Source of the DNA: an uncultured beta proteobacterium
Lineage (GTDB): Bacteria > Pseudomonadota > Gammaproteobacteria > Burkholderiales > SG8-41
DNA: 36,302 nt
Assembly (NCBI GenBank): GCA_902825845.1
Contig: CADECM010000064.1
Coordinates: 1-36,302, forward strand
Reading direction: 5' to 3'
Positions within the stretch are counted from its first letter, which is position 1; each line of letters begins with the position of its first letter. This document shows, piece by piece, positions 14,827 through 24,384 of the stretch. Position numbers and translations under genes: made by a program. The notes under the pieces are model-generated. The model was given only the letters and a program-made list of their open reading frames with translations. It had not been told where the DNA came from and searched no databases.

Positions 14827-15891
14827 ATGAACAATCCTGATCTGAATGCAGCCGCAGCCATCAAGCTCACGCACTTGTCGCACGGCGGCGGCTGAGGCTG
14901 CAAACTGACGCCAGCGTTGCTGAGCGAAATTCTTGCCAAGTCGCCGCTGACCGGCAGCTTTCCCAACCTGCTGGTGGGAAACGAGTCGGCGGATGATGCC
15001 GCGGTCTACAAAATCAACGACACGCAGGCGATTGTCGCAACCACCGATTTTTTCATGCCCATCGTCGACGATCCGTTCGACTTCGGGCGCATTGCCGCGA
15101 CCAATGCCATTTCCGACGTGTATGCCATGGGTGGCAAGCCGTTCATGGCGCTGGCGCTGCTCGGCATGCCGGTGGGCAAGGTGCCGGTGGAGGCCATCGG
15201 GCAGATTTGCGCGGGCGGCAAGGCGATGTGCGACATCGCAGGCATTCCGATCGCGGGTGGGCACTCCATCGATTCGCCGGAACCCATTTACGGCCTGGTG
15301 GTGCTGGGTCTGGTGCACCCGGATCAGGTGAAGCGCAATGATCGCGCGAAGCCGGGCGACGTGCTGATACTCGGCAAGGGCCTGGGCGTGGGCATCATGA
15401 GCGCCGCGCTCAAAAAAGGCGAACTGCGGACCAAGGCTTATGAGCAGATGATCGACGCCTGCACCAAGCTCAACACGCCGGGACAACAGCTTGCCGACAT
15501 GCCGGGCGTGCACGGGCTGACCGATGTGACGGGGTTCGGCCTGCTGGGCCATCTACTGGAAATCTGCCGCGGGTCGAAACTGCAGGCAACGCTCGATTTT
15601 GCACGGTTGCCGATTTTGTCGGCTGCCAGGCACTTGGCCGAGCAGGGCTTCGTGACCGGTGCTTCCGATCGCAACTGGGCGAGCTACGGCGCGCACGTGC
15701 GGTTGCCTGAAACTGCGCCCGATTGGCATCGCAAAATGCTCACCGATCCGCAGACCAGCGGCGGTTTGCTGGTCGCCTGCGATGCGGCGACGGCGCCCAA
15801 AGTGCTTGAGATTTTCAAGGCACAGGGGTTCAAGGATGCGTGCGAAATCGGCACGCTCAATGCGGGCACGGCGCAGATCACCGTCGTTTAA
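14827..15891 (+). CDS. selD: Selenide, water dikinase (SelD), with in-frame UGA read as selenocysteine
   Basis: SelD makes selenophosphate from selenide and ATP, the selenium donor for selenocysteine and 2-selenouridine. The frame from ATG 14827 reads MNNPDLNAAAAIKLTHLSHG, then GG, then TGA at 14893-14895 (codon 23), then GCKL and the rest of SelD without a break. Family members have Cys or Sec at exactly this position of the glycine-rich GG(C/U)GCK loop, so recoding is far more likely than a stop. Later features are VATTDFFMPIVDDPFDFGRI, AGGHSIDSPEPIYG and DVTGFGLLGHL. The full product is 354 residues, near E. coli's 347. A start at TTG 14917 would lose the catalytic loop. A SECIS-like hairpin follows the UGA. 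The stop overlaps the next gene's ATG. Confidence 0.95.
14909..14926 (+). promoter_or_regulatory. Probable bacterial SECIS element in selD
   Basis: CGC-CAGC (14909-14915) pairs with GCTG-GCG (14919-14926), with one bulged A and a GTT apical loop at 14916-14918. The loop G is base 24 counted from the U of the UGA. In E. coli fdhF the conserved loop GU is at 23-24. The OsmC-like gene at 34536 has a hairpin at the same distance. Confidence 0.6.
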
Positions 15892-16619
15892 TGGGGCGGG
15901 CCATTGCGGCAGTGGCTCTGCTGGCGGCAACGCTGCTGAGTGTGTCCCTGTCCGCCATCGCGCAAATCAGGCCGGGTGAATATGTCGGGCCGGGCGGCCG
16001 CGCTACGTTGCGCATCTCGCCGGAGGCCGGCAGCGCGCTGCGCTTTCAGCTCAATGTGGTGGGCGCGAATTTTCATGTATGCGATCTGTCAGGCGTGATC
16101 CGCAATGGCGAGGCGCGCATGGATGACAATGCCGACGACAAACTGCCGTGCATCGTCACCTTCAAGCCGCAGCCGGGCGGTATTGCGGTCGCGTCCAGAC
16201 ATCCCCAGACCTGCTCGACCTACTGCGGTGCGCGCGCGCATTTTGAGGCGACCTATGTTCTGCCGCAGCCGGAATGCACACCCAGCCGCGTAAGCCAGAC
16301 GCGCAGCCGCTTCAAGACGACCTACGATCGCAAGCTTTTCGCCGAGGCCCGAGCCCTGCTGGCGCCCGTGCTCGACAAGTGCCGCTCGACACTGAGCGAT
16401 TATGACGAGGGCTGGGTTCGCAACGATCTGGCGATTACACAGTACCGTGCTGGCGACGCAGCAGCGTGCCGCAACACGCTCAAACCGTGGCGCGTACACG
16501 CGCAAAAGACCGACGCCATGATCAACGATGAATACGCGCCGTCGGATGCCGAGGAAATGCTGCGGATCGTGCGTGCGACACGAGCCAATCTGAGGTTGTG
16601 CGGTGCGCCGCGCCCGTGA
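15891..16619 (+). CDS. Secreted Cys-containing protein of unknown function
   Basis: I do not recognise this 242-residue protein. It starts MGRAIAAVALLAATLLSVSL and has a signal peptide with probable cleavage after SAIAQ (about 24-25). The mature part has eight Cys, including PQTCSTYCGA, suggesting disulfides in the periplasm. The N-terminal half looks beta-rich and the C-terminal half (about 145-235) helical, with KLFAEARALLAPVLDKC and DLAITQYRAGDAAACRN resembling a TPR-like region; this is only an impression. ATG 15891 overlaps the selD stop (TAATG), so translation is probably coupled, but a selenium role is not shown. Confidence 0.75.
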   Translation: MGRAIAAVALLAATLLSVSLSAIAQIRPGEYVGPGGRATLRISPEAGSALRFQLNVVGANFHVCDLSGVIRNGEARMDDNADDKLPCIVTFKPQPGGIAVASRHPQTCSTYCGARAHFEATYVLPQPECTPSRVSQTRSRFKTTYDRKLFAEARALLAPVLDKCRSTLSDYDEGWVRNDLAITQYRAGDAAACRNTLKPWRVHAQKTDAMINDEYAPSDAEEMLRIVRATRANLRLCGAPRP

Positions 16620-16634
16620 TGGCACATTGAGCAC

Positions 16635-16675
16635 ATTTTGTTTTTAACTAATTGATTGTAAACGATTATTTTAAC
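16635..16675 (+). repeat. AT-rich intergenic motif, divergent copy 4
   Basis: Contains TTTTGTTTTTAAC and a second TGTAAACGATTATTTTAAC stretch. It is a loose relative of the motif at 9154. It lies in the 46-base convergent gap between the secreted protein and tesA and includes the tesA TAA stop (16666-16668). Confidence 0.4.
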
Positions 16676-17293
16676 AAGGTGGCCAGCGTTTTCCACACCG
16701 TGTCAAGTATTACCGGCTGCGCGCGCTCGGCCGGGTGCAGACCGTCGGCCTGAAACCAGTCGCGCTCTTGCGCGAAGCCGTCGAGCAGAAACGGCACCAG
16801 CGGCAACTGATAGCGGCGCGCAATCTCGCCGTAGACCGCATGGAACTTGTTGACGTAGGCACTGCCGTAGTTGGGCGGCACACGCATGCCGATCAACACC
16901 ACCCGGGAATTCGCCTTGCGGCACGCTGTTACGATGCCTTCGAGATTGCTGCGCATGCTGTCGATGCTTTGGCCGCGCAGGCCGTCGTTGGCGCCGAGCG
17001 CGATCAGCACGATGTCGGGCTTGTGTCGTGTCAGCGCGGCATTGATGCGCCCGAGCCCACCCAGCGTGGTCTCGCCCGAGAGACTCGCATTGGCTACCGT
17101 ATAATCGATGCGATTCTGCTTCAGGCGCTCGGCAAGCAGGCTCACCCAGGCCTTGTCACGAGGCAGGCCATAGCCCGCCGAAAGGCTGTCGCCAAACACG
17201 AGGATGGTGCGCGCGGCCGCGGCCGGCGCGGGTATTGCCCACTGCACGATGCCGCACAGCACCCAGACCCACAACAAAACAAACCGACGCGTC

Positions 17294-17295
<2 letters not shown>
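16666..17295 (-). CDS. tesA: Periplasmic GDSL esterase / lysophospholipase (TesA)
   Basis: SGNH-fold hydrolase of 209 residues acting on thioesters, lysophospholipids or aryl esters. A signal peptide (MTRRFVLLWVWVLCGIV to about AAAA) precedes block I ILVFGDSLSAGYGL with the nucleophile Ser. Block III GANDGLRG and the C-terminal catalytic pair DGLHP follow. Export to the periplasm is expected, as for E. coli TesA. It is divergent from the ybbA/ybbP pair, the E. coli arrangement. Its ATG (17293-17295 complement) shares the palindrome CATG with the ATPase start, so each gene's leader lies inside the other gene. Confidence 0.93.
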
Positions 17296-17964
<669 letters not shown>

Positions 17965-17968
<4 letters not shown>

Positions 17969-20463
17969 CGCCGCTGCACGAACTGCGCATGGCGCTGCGA
18001 CTCCTGCTGCGCGACCTGCGTGCCGGCGAACTGACGCTGATCGCCATCGCCGTCGTGATCGCGGTGGCGGGTGTGACCACAGTGGGATTTTTCACCGACC
18101 GTGTGCAGCTCGCCCTGAACCGGCAGGCGAACCAGCTGCTCGGCGCCGATCTGGTGATTGCGCAGGACCGCGCGCTGCCCGCGGAACTCGTGCAAGAAGC
18201 GCAGCGCCGTCAGCTCGGGGTGACGCAGATGCTGCGCTTTCCCAGCATGGCCGTGCGCGGCGACAAGAATGTACTGGCGGATATCAAGGTGGTCGCGGCA
18301 GGCTATCCGCTGCGCGGCGAGGTGCGTATCGCCGACAAACTGTACGCCGCCGATCGCCGCGCGCAAGGCATTCCAGCACCGGGCACGGTGTGGGCCGACG
18401 AACGCATCCTGTCGCGGCTGGCGGTTGCGGTGGGGGATAAAATATCCATTGGAAACAAAGGGTTACAAATATCAGCCGTGCTGACGCAGGAGCCCGACGC
18501 GGCCATCGGCTTTATCAATGCAGGCCCGCGCGTGATGCTGAACGAGGCGGATCTGGCCGCCACGGGCCTGGTGCAAACCGGCAGCCGCCTGCGCTATCGG
18601 CTGCAGATTGCCGGCAGCGCCGAAGCGGTCGACAGCTACCGCGGCTGGCTGGGCGCGCGCCTGCAGCCAGGCCAGCGTATCGAAGGTATCCGCGACGCGC
18701 GTCCGGAAATCCGCTCCGCGCTGGAGCGCGCGGAAAAATTCCTGAATATCGCGGCACTGGTGAGCGTGCTGCTGGCCGCAACCGCGATCGCGTTGGCGGC
18801 GCGGCGTTTTCTGCAGCGGCATCTGGACGCGTGCGCCATGCTGCGCTGTCTGGGCGCGGGGCAGGGCCAGTTGATGCGCATGTATCTGCTGCACTTTACC
18901 GTGCTCGGTGCGGCGGCAAGCCTGATCGGCTGCATTGCGGGCGCGCTGGCACAGCAGGCGCTCGCGTACTGGCTGGGCAGCGTGGTCGCCGTCGAGCTAC
19001 CACGTCCCGGCTGGCTGCCAGCGGCACAGGGCATGGTCACCGGCCTCGCCTTACTCCTGAGTTTCGCCTTGCCGCCGATCGTTGCACTTGGACGCGTGCC
19101 AACGCTGCGCGTGCTGCGCCGCGATCTGGGTACGCCCGGGGCGCGCGGCGCCACCGGATACGCGCTCGGTTATGCGGTGATCACCGGTATGATTTTCTGG
19201 AAAGCCAGCGACCCGCGGTTGGGCGCGTACGTCGTTCTTGGCTTCAGCGGCGCGATGCTGGTGGCGGGCGCGCTCGCGTGGCTGCTGCTCAAGGGCGTGT
19301 CCGGCCTGCGTAACCGCGGCATCAGCTGGCGTTTCGGCATCGCCAACCTGCGGCGTCGGCCGCTGGGCACTGTGATACAGGTGATCGCGCTGGGTCTCGG
19401 CCTGATGGCGCTGCTGACACTGACGCTGATTCGCAATGACCTGATCGGCGCGTGGCAGGCGAGCCTGCCCCCGGAAGCGCCCAACCGTTTTCTGGTAAAC
19501 ATCCAGGACGATCAGGTGGCGCAGCTGCAGCGTTTTTTTGCCGCGCGCAATGTCGCCGCGCCGCAGATGCATCCGATGATTCGCGGGCGCCTGGTCAGTG
19601 TCAACGGGCGCAAGGTCGGCGAAAGTGAATTTGCCGACGAACGCGCGCGGCGCCAGATCGCGCGCGAGTTCAATCTGTCGTGGGCGGCAAGTCTGCCCAA
19701 GGACAATCGCATCGTCTCCGGCCGCTGGTGGTCCGCGGCCAACGCGCCGCGTGAACAGTTTTCTATGGAAGAGGGTGTGGCGCAGCGTCTCGGCATCAAA
19801 GTCGGCGACCGGCTCACCTTCGATATTGCCGGCAGCCCGGTGACGGCGACTGTTACCAGCCTGCGCAAGGTTGACTGGGATAGCTTCAACGTCAATTTTT
19901 TCCTGATCGCGCCGCCCGGCTTGCTCGACGGCCAGCCGGTGAGCTACGTCACCAGCTTTTACCTGCCGCCGCGTCACAACGATCTGCTTAACGCGCTGGT
20001 TCAGCAGTTTCCCAACCTGCTGGTGATCGACGTGGCGCAAATCATGGCTCAGGTGCAGATTATGATGACGCAGGTATCGAAGGCCGTGCAGTTTGTGTTT
20101 CTATTTACCCTGCTGGCCGGACTGGTGGTGTTCTACGCCGCCATGGCCAGCACGCAGGATGAGCGCATCCAGCAGGCGGCGGTGATGCGCACGCTGGGCG
20201 CAAGCCGCGCGCAACTCACGCGCGCGCATCTGGCCGAGTTCGCGGTGATCGGCGCGCTGGCCGGTCTGGTCGCAGCGGCCGGTGCAAGCGGCCTGGGATT
20301 TGTGCTGGCGGTCAAGGTGCTCAATTTAAGTTACAACTTCAGTCCGCTGGCATGGGTTGCGGGCGTGGCGCTGGGCAGCGCGGGGATTGCACTGGCCGGC
20401 CATCTGGGCACACGGCGCGTGTTGTCCACCCCGCCGATGCTGGTGCTGCGCGAACTGGGCTGA
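17965..20463 (+). CDS. ybbP: FtsX-like ABC permease (YbbP type)
   Basis: Inner-membrane permease of 832 residues, similar in size to E. coli YbbP (804). An N-terminal membrane segment (about 22-45, LTLIAIAVVIAVAGVTTVGF) is followed by a periplasmic MacB-like domain. Two FtsX domains follow: hydrophobic segments around 265-385 and 410-500, a second periplasmic part, and C-terminal segments around 705-815. The start is GTG overlapping the ATPase TGA (GTGA), which implies translational coupling. With TesA next door it probably handles a lipid-related step at the inner membrane, but that is inferred from synteny. Confidence 0.92.
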
Positions 20464-20488
20464 GAGTGCGCGCCGTGAACCACGTATG

Positions 20489-20619
20489 CTGATCGAATGA
20501 ATGACGCACCGGCAGTCGTGCTGCTGGCACAGGTGACGCGGTGTTGGAACCGCTCGACAACCGCCAGTGCGCTTCATGGCCTTGAAGAACAGACAAAGCT
20601 ACCAGCAAGAAATGAATAA
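20489..20619 (+). pseudogene. Vestigial copy of the rmuC 5' end, forming a 40-codon ORF
   Basis: Bases 20489-20536 match the rmuC start region 22245-22292 at 41 of 48 positions, including the leader CTGATCGAATGAA and the coding GTGCTGCTGGCAC. From ATG 20497 it encodes MNDAPAVVLLAQV, against MNDTPLFVLLALV of RmuC, and then diverges to a TAA at 20617-20619. That stop overlaps the glycosyltransferase ATG at 20612. It looks like the stump of an rmuC gene displaced by an insertion or duplication, and it could now feed ribosomes to the next gene. Confidence 0.7.
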
Positions 20620-21733
20620 GCAGACGATCGCGATGCTCAGCGTTTCCGCCGGGGCGGGCCACGTCCGGGCGGCGGAAGCGTTGCGCGTTACGGCGCAGGA
20701 AATGTATCCCGGCGTTGCTGCAACGCATATCGATTTAATGTCGTTGGTGCCCAACGGCTTCAAGAAGCTATATGCCGATTCCTACATCAAGGTGGTCGAG
20801 CGCATGCCCGCGCTGTGGGGCTACTTGTATGAGCTGACTGACAGGCCCCGCAATCATTCCGCACTCAGCAGCCTGCGCCGCGCAATCGAACGCCTGAATA
20901 CGCGCAAGCTGAAAATGCATCTCCACAACATCAAACCCGACGTGGTGATCTGCACTCACTTTTTGCCGGCGGAATTGCTGGCTCGTATGCGGCGCAAGAA
21001 TGAAATTGATACCCGGGTATGGGTGCAAATCACCGATTACGACGTGCATTCGATGTGGGTGCATGAGAATCTCGACGGCTATTGCGTGGCGAGCGAGGAG
21101 GTGGCGCAGCGCCTGGCCGACAAGGGTGTGCCGCGCGACACCATTCACGTTACCGGCATTCCCATCATGCCCGTATTCGGCGAACACCATGTGCGCCGGC
21201 AATGTGCGGCGGAAATCGGCATCGACCCCGGGAAAACGACCTTGTTGATGATGTCCGGCGGCGCCGGTTTGGCGGGTATTGAAAAGCTCGCCGAGCGCCT
21301 GCTGCGTGTGCCAGGTGATTTTCAAATCGTCGCGCTCGCGGGACGCAATGCCGAATTGCTGCAGGCATTGCAGCGTATGGCCGTGCGCCATCCTGGACGC
21401 CTGACGGCGCTGGGTTATACCAAAACGATCGAACGCCTGATGGCCGCGAGCGATCTGGCCATTACCAAGCCGGGGGGACTTACAGCCTCGGAATGTCTTG
21501 CGGCAGGATTACCGATGATCGTGGTGTCGCCGATCCCGGGGCAGGAAGAACGCAATGCCGATTATTTGCTTGAAAGCGGCGCAGCCCTGAAGGCCTACGA
21601 CGAAGCCGGCCTGGCGTATCGCGTTCAATTGCTGCTGGATCAGCCGCGGCGTTTGCAGCAAATGCGGGAAAACTGCCTGTCCATCGGCAAGCCACGCGCG
21701 GCGCGCGCGGTGCTGAAGGCGATACTCGACTGA
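20612..21733 (+). CDS. GT28-family glycosyltransferase (MGDG synthase-like)
   Basis: A 373-residue protein with the two-domain GT-B fold. The N-terminal domain begins TIAMLSVSAGAGHVRAAEAL, typical of the diacylglycerol glucosyl/galactosyltransferase (MGDG synthase) family. The C-terminal donor-binding domain has LLMMSGGAGLAGIEKL and ITKPGGLTASECLAAGLPMIV. The family transfers sugars from UDP donors to diacylglycerol, or GlcNAc in MurG; substrate here is unknown. ATG 20612 lacks a good ribosome site but overlaps the stop of a short upstream ORF. ATG 20576 is an alternative. The next gene starts directly at its stop (TGAATG), so the two form a pair. Confidence 0.88.
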   Translation: MNKQTIAMLSVSAGAGHVRAAEALRVTAQEMYPGVAATHIDLMSLVPNGFKKLYADSYIKVVERMPALWGYLYELTDRPRNHSALSSLRRAIERLNTRKLKMHLHNIKPDVVICTHFLPAELLARMRRKNEIDTRVWVQITDYDVHSMWVHENLDGYCVASEEVAQRLADKGVPRDTIHVTGIPIMPVFGEHHVRRQCAAEIGIDPGKTTLLMMSGGAGLAGIEKLAERLLRVPGDFQIVALAGRNAELLQALQRMAVRHPGRLTALGYTKTIERLMAASDLAITKPGGLTASECLAAGLPMIVVSPIPGQEERNADYLLESGAALKAYDEAGLAYRVQLLLDQPRRLQQMRENCLSIGKPRAARAVLKAILD

Positions 21734-22243
21734 ATGCCCATGCTACGCGCACGGCTGCAGTGTGTGTTGTTGCTGCTATGGGTTTGCGTGTTAGGCCTGT
21801 TTTTCGCGATGGTGGAAATCCAGATCGAAGGATCTGCCGGCTGGGCGGCGGCGCTGCCGACGTGGCGAATTGAAAGCCATTGGCTGCTGGACATTTTCTG
21901 GGGCGGGCGGCCCATGACGGGCTACCACGCGTGGGTATTTTCGTTTATGGCGTTGGCGTTTCACTTGCCGATTTTTATCCACGGGCACTGGAGCTTGAAA
22001 ATCGAAACGCGCATCGTCGGCAGCGTAATGCTGTTCTGGATCGTTGAGGATTTCCTGTGGTTTGCGCTCAATCCTGCTTTCGGCCTGGCCAAATTTGAAC
22101 CGCGGTTTGTGCCGTGGCACAAGCATTGGCTGGGCGGCGTGCCAGTCGACTACGCGACGTTTGGCAGCGCCGCAATGTTGCTCATTGTATGGTCGTATTG
22201 CGGGCGCATACAGATCGTTGGAGAACGGAAGATTTCGACATAA
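21734..22243 (+). CDS. Small membrane protein of unknown function
   Basis: I do not recognise this 169-residue protein. It has about four hydrophobic segments: CVLLLLWVCVLGLFFAMV (about 10-27), AWVFSFMALAFHLPIFIHG (about 66-84), IVGSVMLFWIVEDFLWFAL (about 93-111) and a last one near 140-157. The loop regions are rich in Trp and His (HWLLDIFWGG, PWHKHWLGG), which could bind metal or lipid headgroups. It begins immediately after the glycosyltransferase stop and ends nine bases before rmuC, so a joint role in lipid glycosylation is plausible but not proven. Confidence 0.7.
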   Translation: MPMLRARLQCVLLLLWVCVLGLFFAMVEIQIEGSAGWAAALPTWRIESHWLLDIFWGGRPMTGYHAWVFSFMALAFHLPIFIHGHWSLKIETRIVGSVMLFWIVEDFLWFALNPAFGLAKFEPRFVPWHKHWLGGVPVDYATFGSAAMLLIVWSYCGRIQIVGERKIST

Positions 22244-22252
22244 ACTGATCGA

Positions 22253-23542
22253 ATGAACGACACACCGTTATTTGTGCTGCTGGCACTGGTGATTCTGCTA
22301 TTGTTGGTATTGATCACGCTGGTCGCGCTGTACCTGAGGCTGCGTGCGCACGCCGGCACACTGGAAGCGCTGCCGGGCCAGGTCGACAACGGCCTCGAAG
22401 CCCGTCACCGTGCCATGCTGCTCGATTTGCACAACGGCCTCACGCAACAGGGTGACCGGCTCGGCGATCATCTCGCCGGCAGCAGCGAGCGTCTGCGCGG
22501 CGCGGTGGGCGGGGAACTCAAGCAGACGCGCGACACGCTGCAGGCGTTGCAGCTGGCGCTGGTGCAGAACATGGCGCAGCAAAGCGCCGCGATGAACGAG
22601 CGGCTGGCGGAAACCACGCGCGCACTCAATGCCAAAATCGACGAACGTCTCGACCAGATCTCCGGCAGGGTCAGCGAACGCCTTGACGAAGGCTTCAAGA
22701 AAACCAACGAAACCTTTGTCAACGTGATGGCGCGGCTGGCCACCATCGACGAAGCGCAGAAAAAAATCGACGGCCTGACCGGCAGCGTGCTGAGCCTGCA
22801 GGAACTGCTGGGCGACAAGCGCGCGCGCGGCGCCTTTGGTGAAGTGCAGCTGGAGGCGTTGGTGCGCAACGTGCTGCCGACCAGCGCCTTCGAGATGCAG
22901 TGCACGCTGTCCAACGGCACGCGCGCCGATTGCGTGCTCAAACTGCCGCCGCCCACTGGCGTGGTGGCGGTGGATTCAAAATTTCCGCTGGAAAACTATC
23001 ACCGCATGTTCGCGCCCGACACCAACGCGGTGGATGTGACGCTGGCGCAAAAGCAGTTCAAGGCCGACGTGCGGCGACATGTCGACGCCATCAGCGGCAA
23101 GTACATCATCCCCAACGAAACCTCGGATGGCGCGGTGATGTTCATCCCGGCGGAGGCGGTGTTTGCGGAAATTCACGCGCACCATGCCGAAGTCGTGGAA
23201 TACGCCAACGGCAAACATGTGTGGATCGTCTCGCCAACCACGCTGATGGCGATCCTCAACACCGCGCGCGCGGTGCTCAAGGACGTCGAAACGCGCAACC
23301 AGATTCACGTCATCAAGGATGAACTGGTGAAACTGAGCTTGGATTTTTCGCGCTTCGACGATCGCATGCGCAAGCTCGCCGACCACGTGCGCCAGGCGCA
23401 TGAGGACGCGCAACAGGTGCAGATCAGCAGCCGAAAAATCTCGCAGCGCTTCGCGCAGATCGAGGGCGTGGAACTGGAGGAAGTGTCGGCGCCGTTGCTC
23501 AAGGTGGTGGATGGTGGTGATGTTGGCGGCAAAAGTCTTTGA
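22253..23542 (+). CDS. rmuC: DNA recombination protein RmuC
   Basis: Member of the RmuC family (429 residues), reported to limit DNA inversions at short inverted repeats. An N-terminal membrane segment (about 4-26) is followed by a long coiled coil (about 30-190), and then the nuclease-like core with FGEVQLEALVRNVLP, VVAVDSKFPLENYHRM and YIIPNETSDGAVMFIPAEAV. The 48 bases around its start are duplicated at 20489. Its TGA stop lies in a TGACGCAGAT repeat. A protein that acts on inverted repeats in a window full of them is a suggestive coincidence only. Confidence 0.95.
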   Translation: MNDTPLFVLLALVILLLLVLITLVALYLRLRAHAGTLEALPGQVDNGLEARHRAMLLDLHNGLTQQGDRLGDHLAGSSERLRGAVGGELKQTRDTLQALQLALVQNMAQQSAAMNERLAETTRALNAKIDERLDQISGRVSERLDEGFKKTNETFVNVMARLATIDEAQKKIDGLTGSVLSLQELLGDKRARGAFGEVQLEALVRNVLPTSAFEMQCTLSNGTRADCVLKLPPPTGVVAVDSKFPLENYHRMFAPDTNAVDVTLAQKQFKADVRRHVDAISGKYIIPNETSDGAVMFIPAEAVFAEIHAHHAEVVEYANGKHVWIVSPTTLMAILNTARAVLKDVETRNQIHVIKDELVKLSLDFSRFDDRMRKLADHVRQAHEDAQQVQISSRKISQRFAQIEGVELEEVSAPLLKVVDGGDVGGKSL

Positions 23543-23583
23543 CGCAGATTGACGCAGATTTTTCCGCTGTCAATCCGCGTCTA
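23538..23583 (+). repeat. REP-like repeat (TGACGCAGAT family), copy 2
   Basis: TTTGACGCAGATTGACGCAG, with GACGCAGATTGAC (23541-23553) pairing with 23569-23581 with one mismatch. It is related to 12511-12575. The TGA at 23540-23542 is the rmuC stop codon, so the element either inserted at or defines the rmuC 3' end. Confidence 0.68.
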
Positions 23584-23593
23584 AGGGTTTGGT

Positions 23594-23622
23594 TAAGTAT
23601 CTGATTTTGTTTAATTTTTTTA
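23594..23622 (+). repeat. AT-rich intergenic motif, copy 5
   Basis: TAAGTATCTGATTTTGTTTA then ATTTTTTTA. It keeps the TAAGTAT start and the TTTTGTTTAA core but is more divergent than copies 1, 3 and 7. It overlaps the apparent start region of mtfA. Confidence 0.5.
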
Positions 23623-24377
23623 AGAAGCGTCGGCGTGAGCGCATTTTGCGCGACGCGCATCTCGACGAGGCCACCTGGCAGCGTGCGCTTGAAGGCTACA
23701 ATTTCACCCGGGTGCTGGATGCCGACGAACGCGCGCGGCTGAAACGGCTGGTGATCCTGTTTTTGGCCGAAAAGCCGATCAACGCCGCTGGCGATCTCAA
23801 CATCGACGACGGTGCGCGGCTGGCGATTGCAATACAGGCGTGCATGCTGATTCTGAACCTCGATCTCGATTGGTACAAGACCTGGACCGAGGTGGTGGTG
23901 TATCCGGGCGAATTCACCGCGCGCCACGAGGAGGTGGACGAAGCGGGCGTGGTGCACGTGGTCGAGCGCACCCTGAGCGGCGAATCGTGGCAACACGGCA
24001 CGGTGGTGCTGTCGTGGGCAGATATCGCGCAGGCCGGCAAGGCCGACGGCTACAACGTGGTGATTCACGAATTCGCACACCAGATCGACATGCTGAACGG
24101 CGACGCCAACGGTTTCCCGCCGCTGCATAAGGACATGAACCGCGGGCTGTGGGCGAGCGCCTTCAGCGCGGCATACGACGACTTTCGCCGGCGCGTCGAT
24201 AACTGGGAGGACACCGCGATTGACGGTTACGCTGCGGAGAGCCCCGGCGAATTTTTTGCGGTGATCAGCGAGGTGTTCATTGAAACGCCGCGGGTGGTGC
24301 GCGACACTTATCCGGCGGTGTACGCGCAGCTCGCGCAGTTTTACCGTCAGGATCCGGCCGCGCGCGAATCGTCCTGA
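23607..24377 (+). CDS. mtfA: MtfA-type zinc metallopeptidase
   Basis: Member of peptidase family M90, about 256 residues. The zinc motif is HEFAHQIDMLNG (about 152), followed by the helix SPGEFFAVISEVFIETP, which carries the third ligand Glu. E. coli MtfA binds the repressor Mlc and so affects glucose uptake; whether that holds here is unknown. The start is unclear. TTG 23607 gives MFNFFKKRRRERIL, like other MtfA N-termini. TTG 23589 is six codons upstream, and no start has a good ribosome site. The start region lies in an AT-rich repeat. The stop is seven bases from the convergent scaffold gene. Confidence 0.88.
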   Translation: MFNFFKKRRRERILRDAHLDEATWQRALEGYNFTRVLDADERARLKRLVILFLAEKPINAAGDLNIDDGARLAIAIQACMLILNLDLDWYKTWTEVVVYPGEFTARHEEVDEAGVVHVVERTLSGESWQHGTVVLSWADIAQAGKADGYNVVIHEFAHQIDMLNGDANGFPPLHKDMNRGLWASAFSAAYDDFRRRVDNWEDTAIDGYAAESPGEFFAVISEVFIETPRVVRDTYPAVYAQLAQFYRQDPAARESS

Positions 24378-24384
24378 AGCACGC

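Noticed and set aside
14917..15891. SelD as a shorter protein starting at TTG 14917
   Set aside because: It would lack the catalytic glycine-rich loop. The UGA aligns with the known Cys/Sec site.
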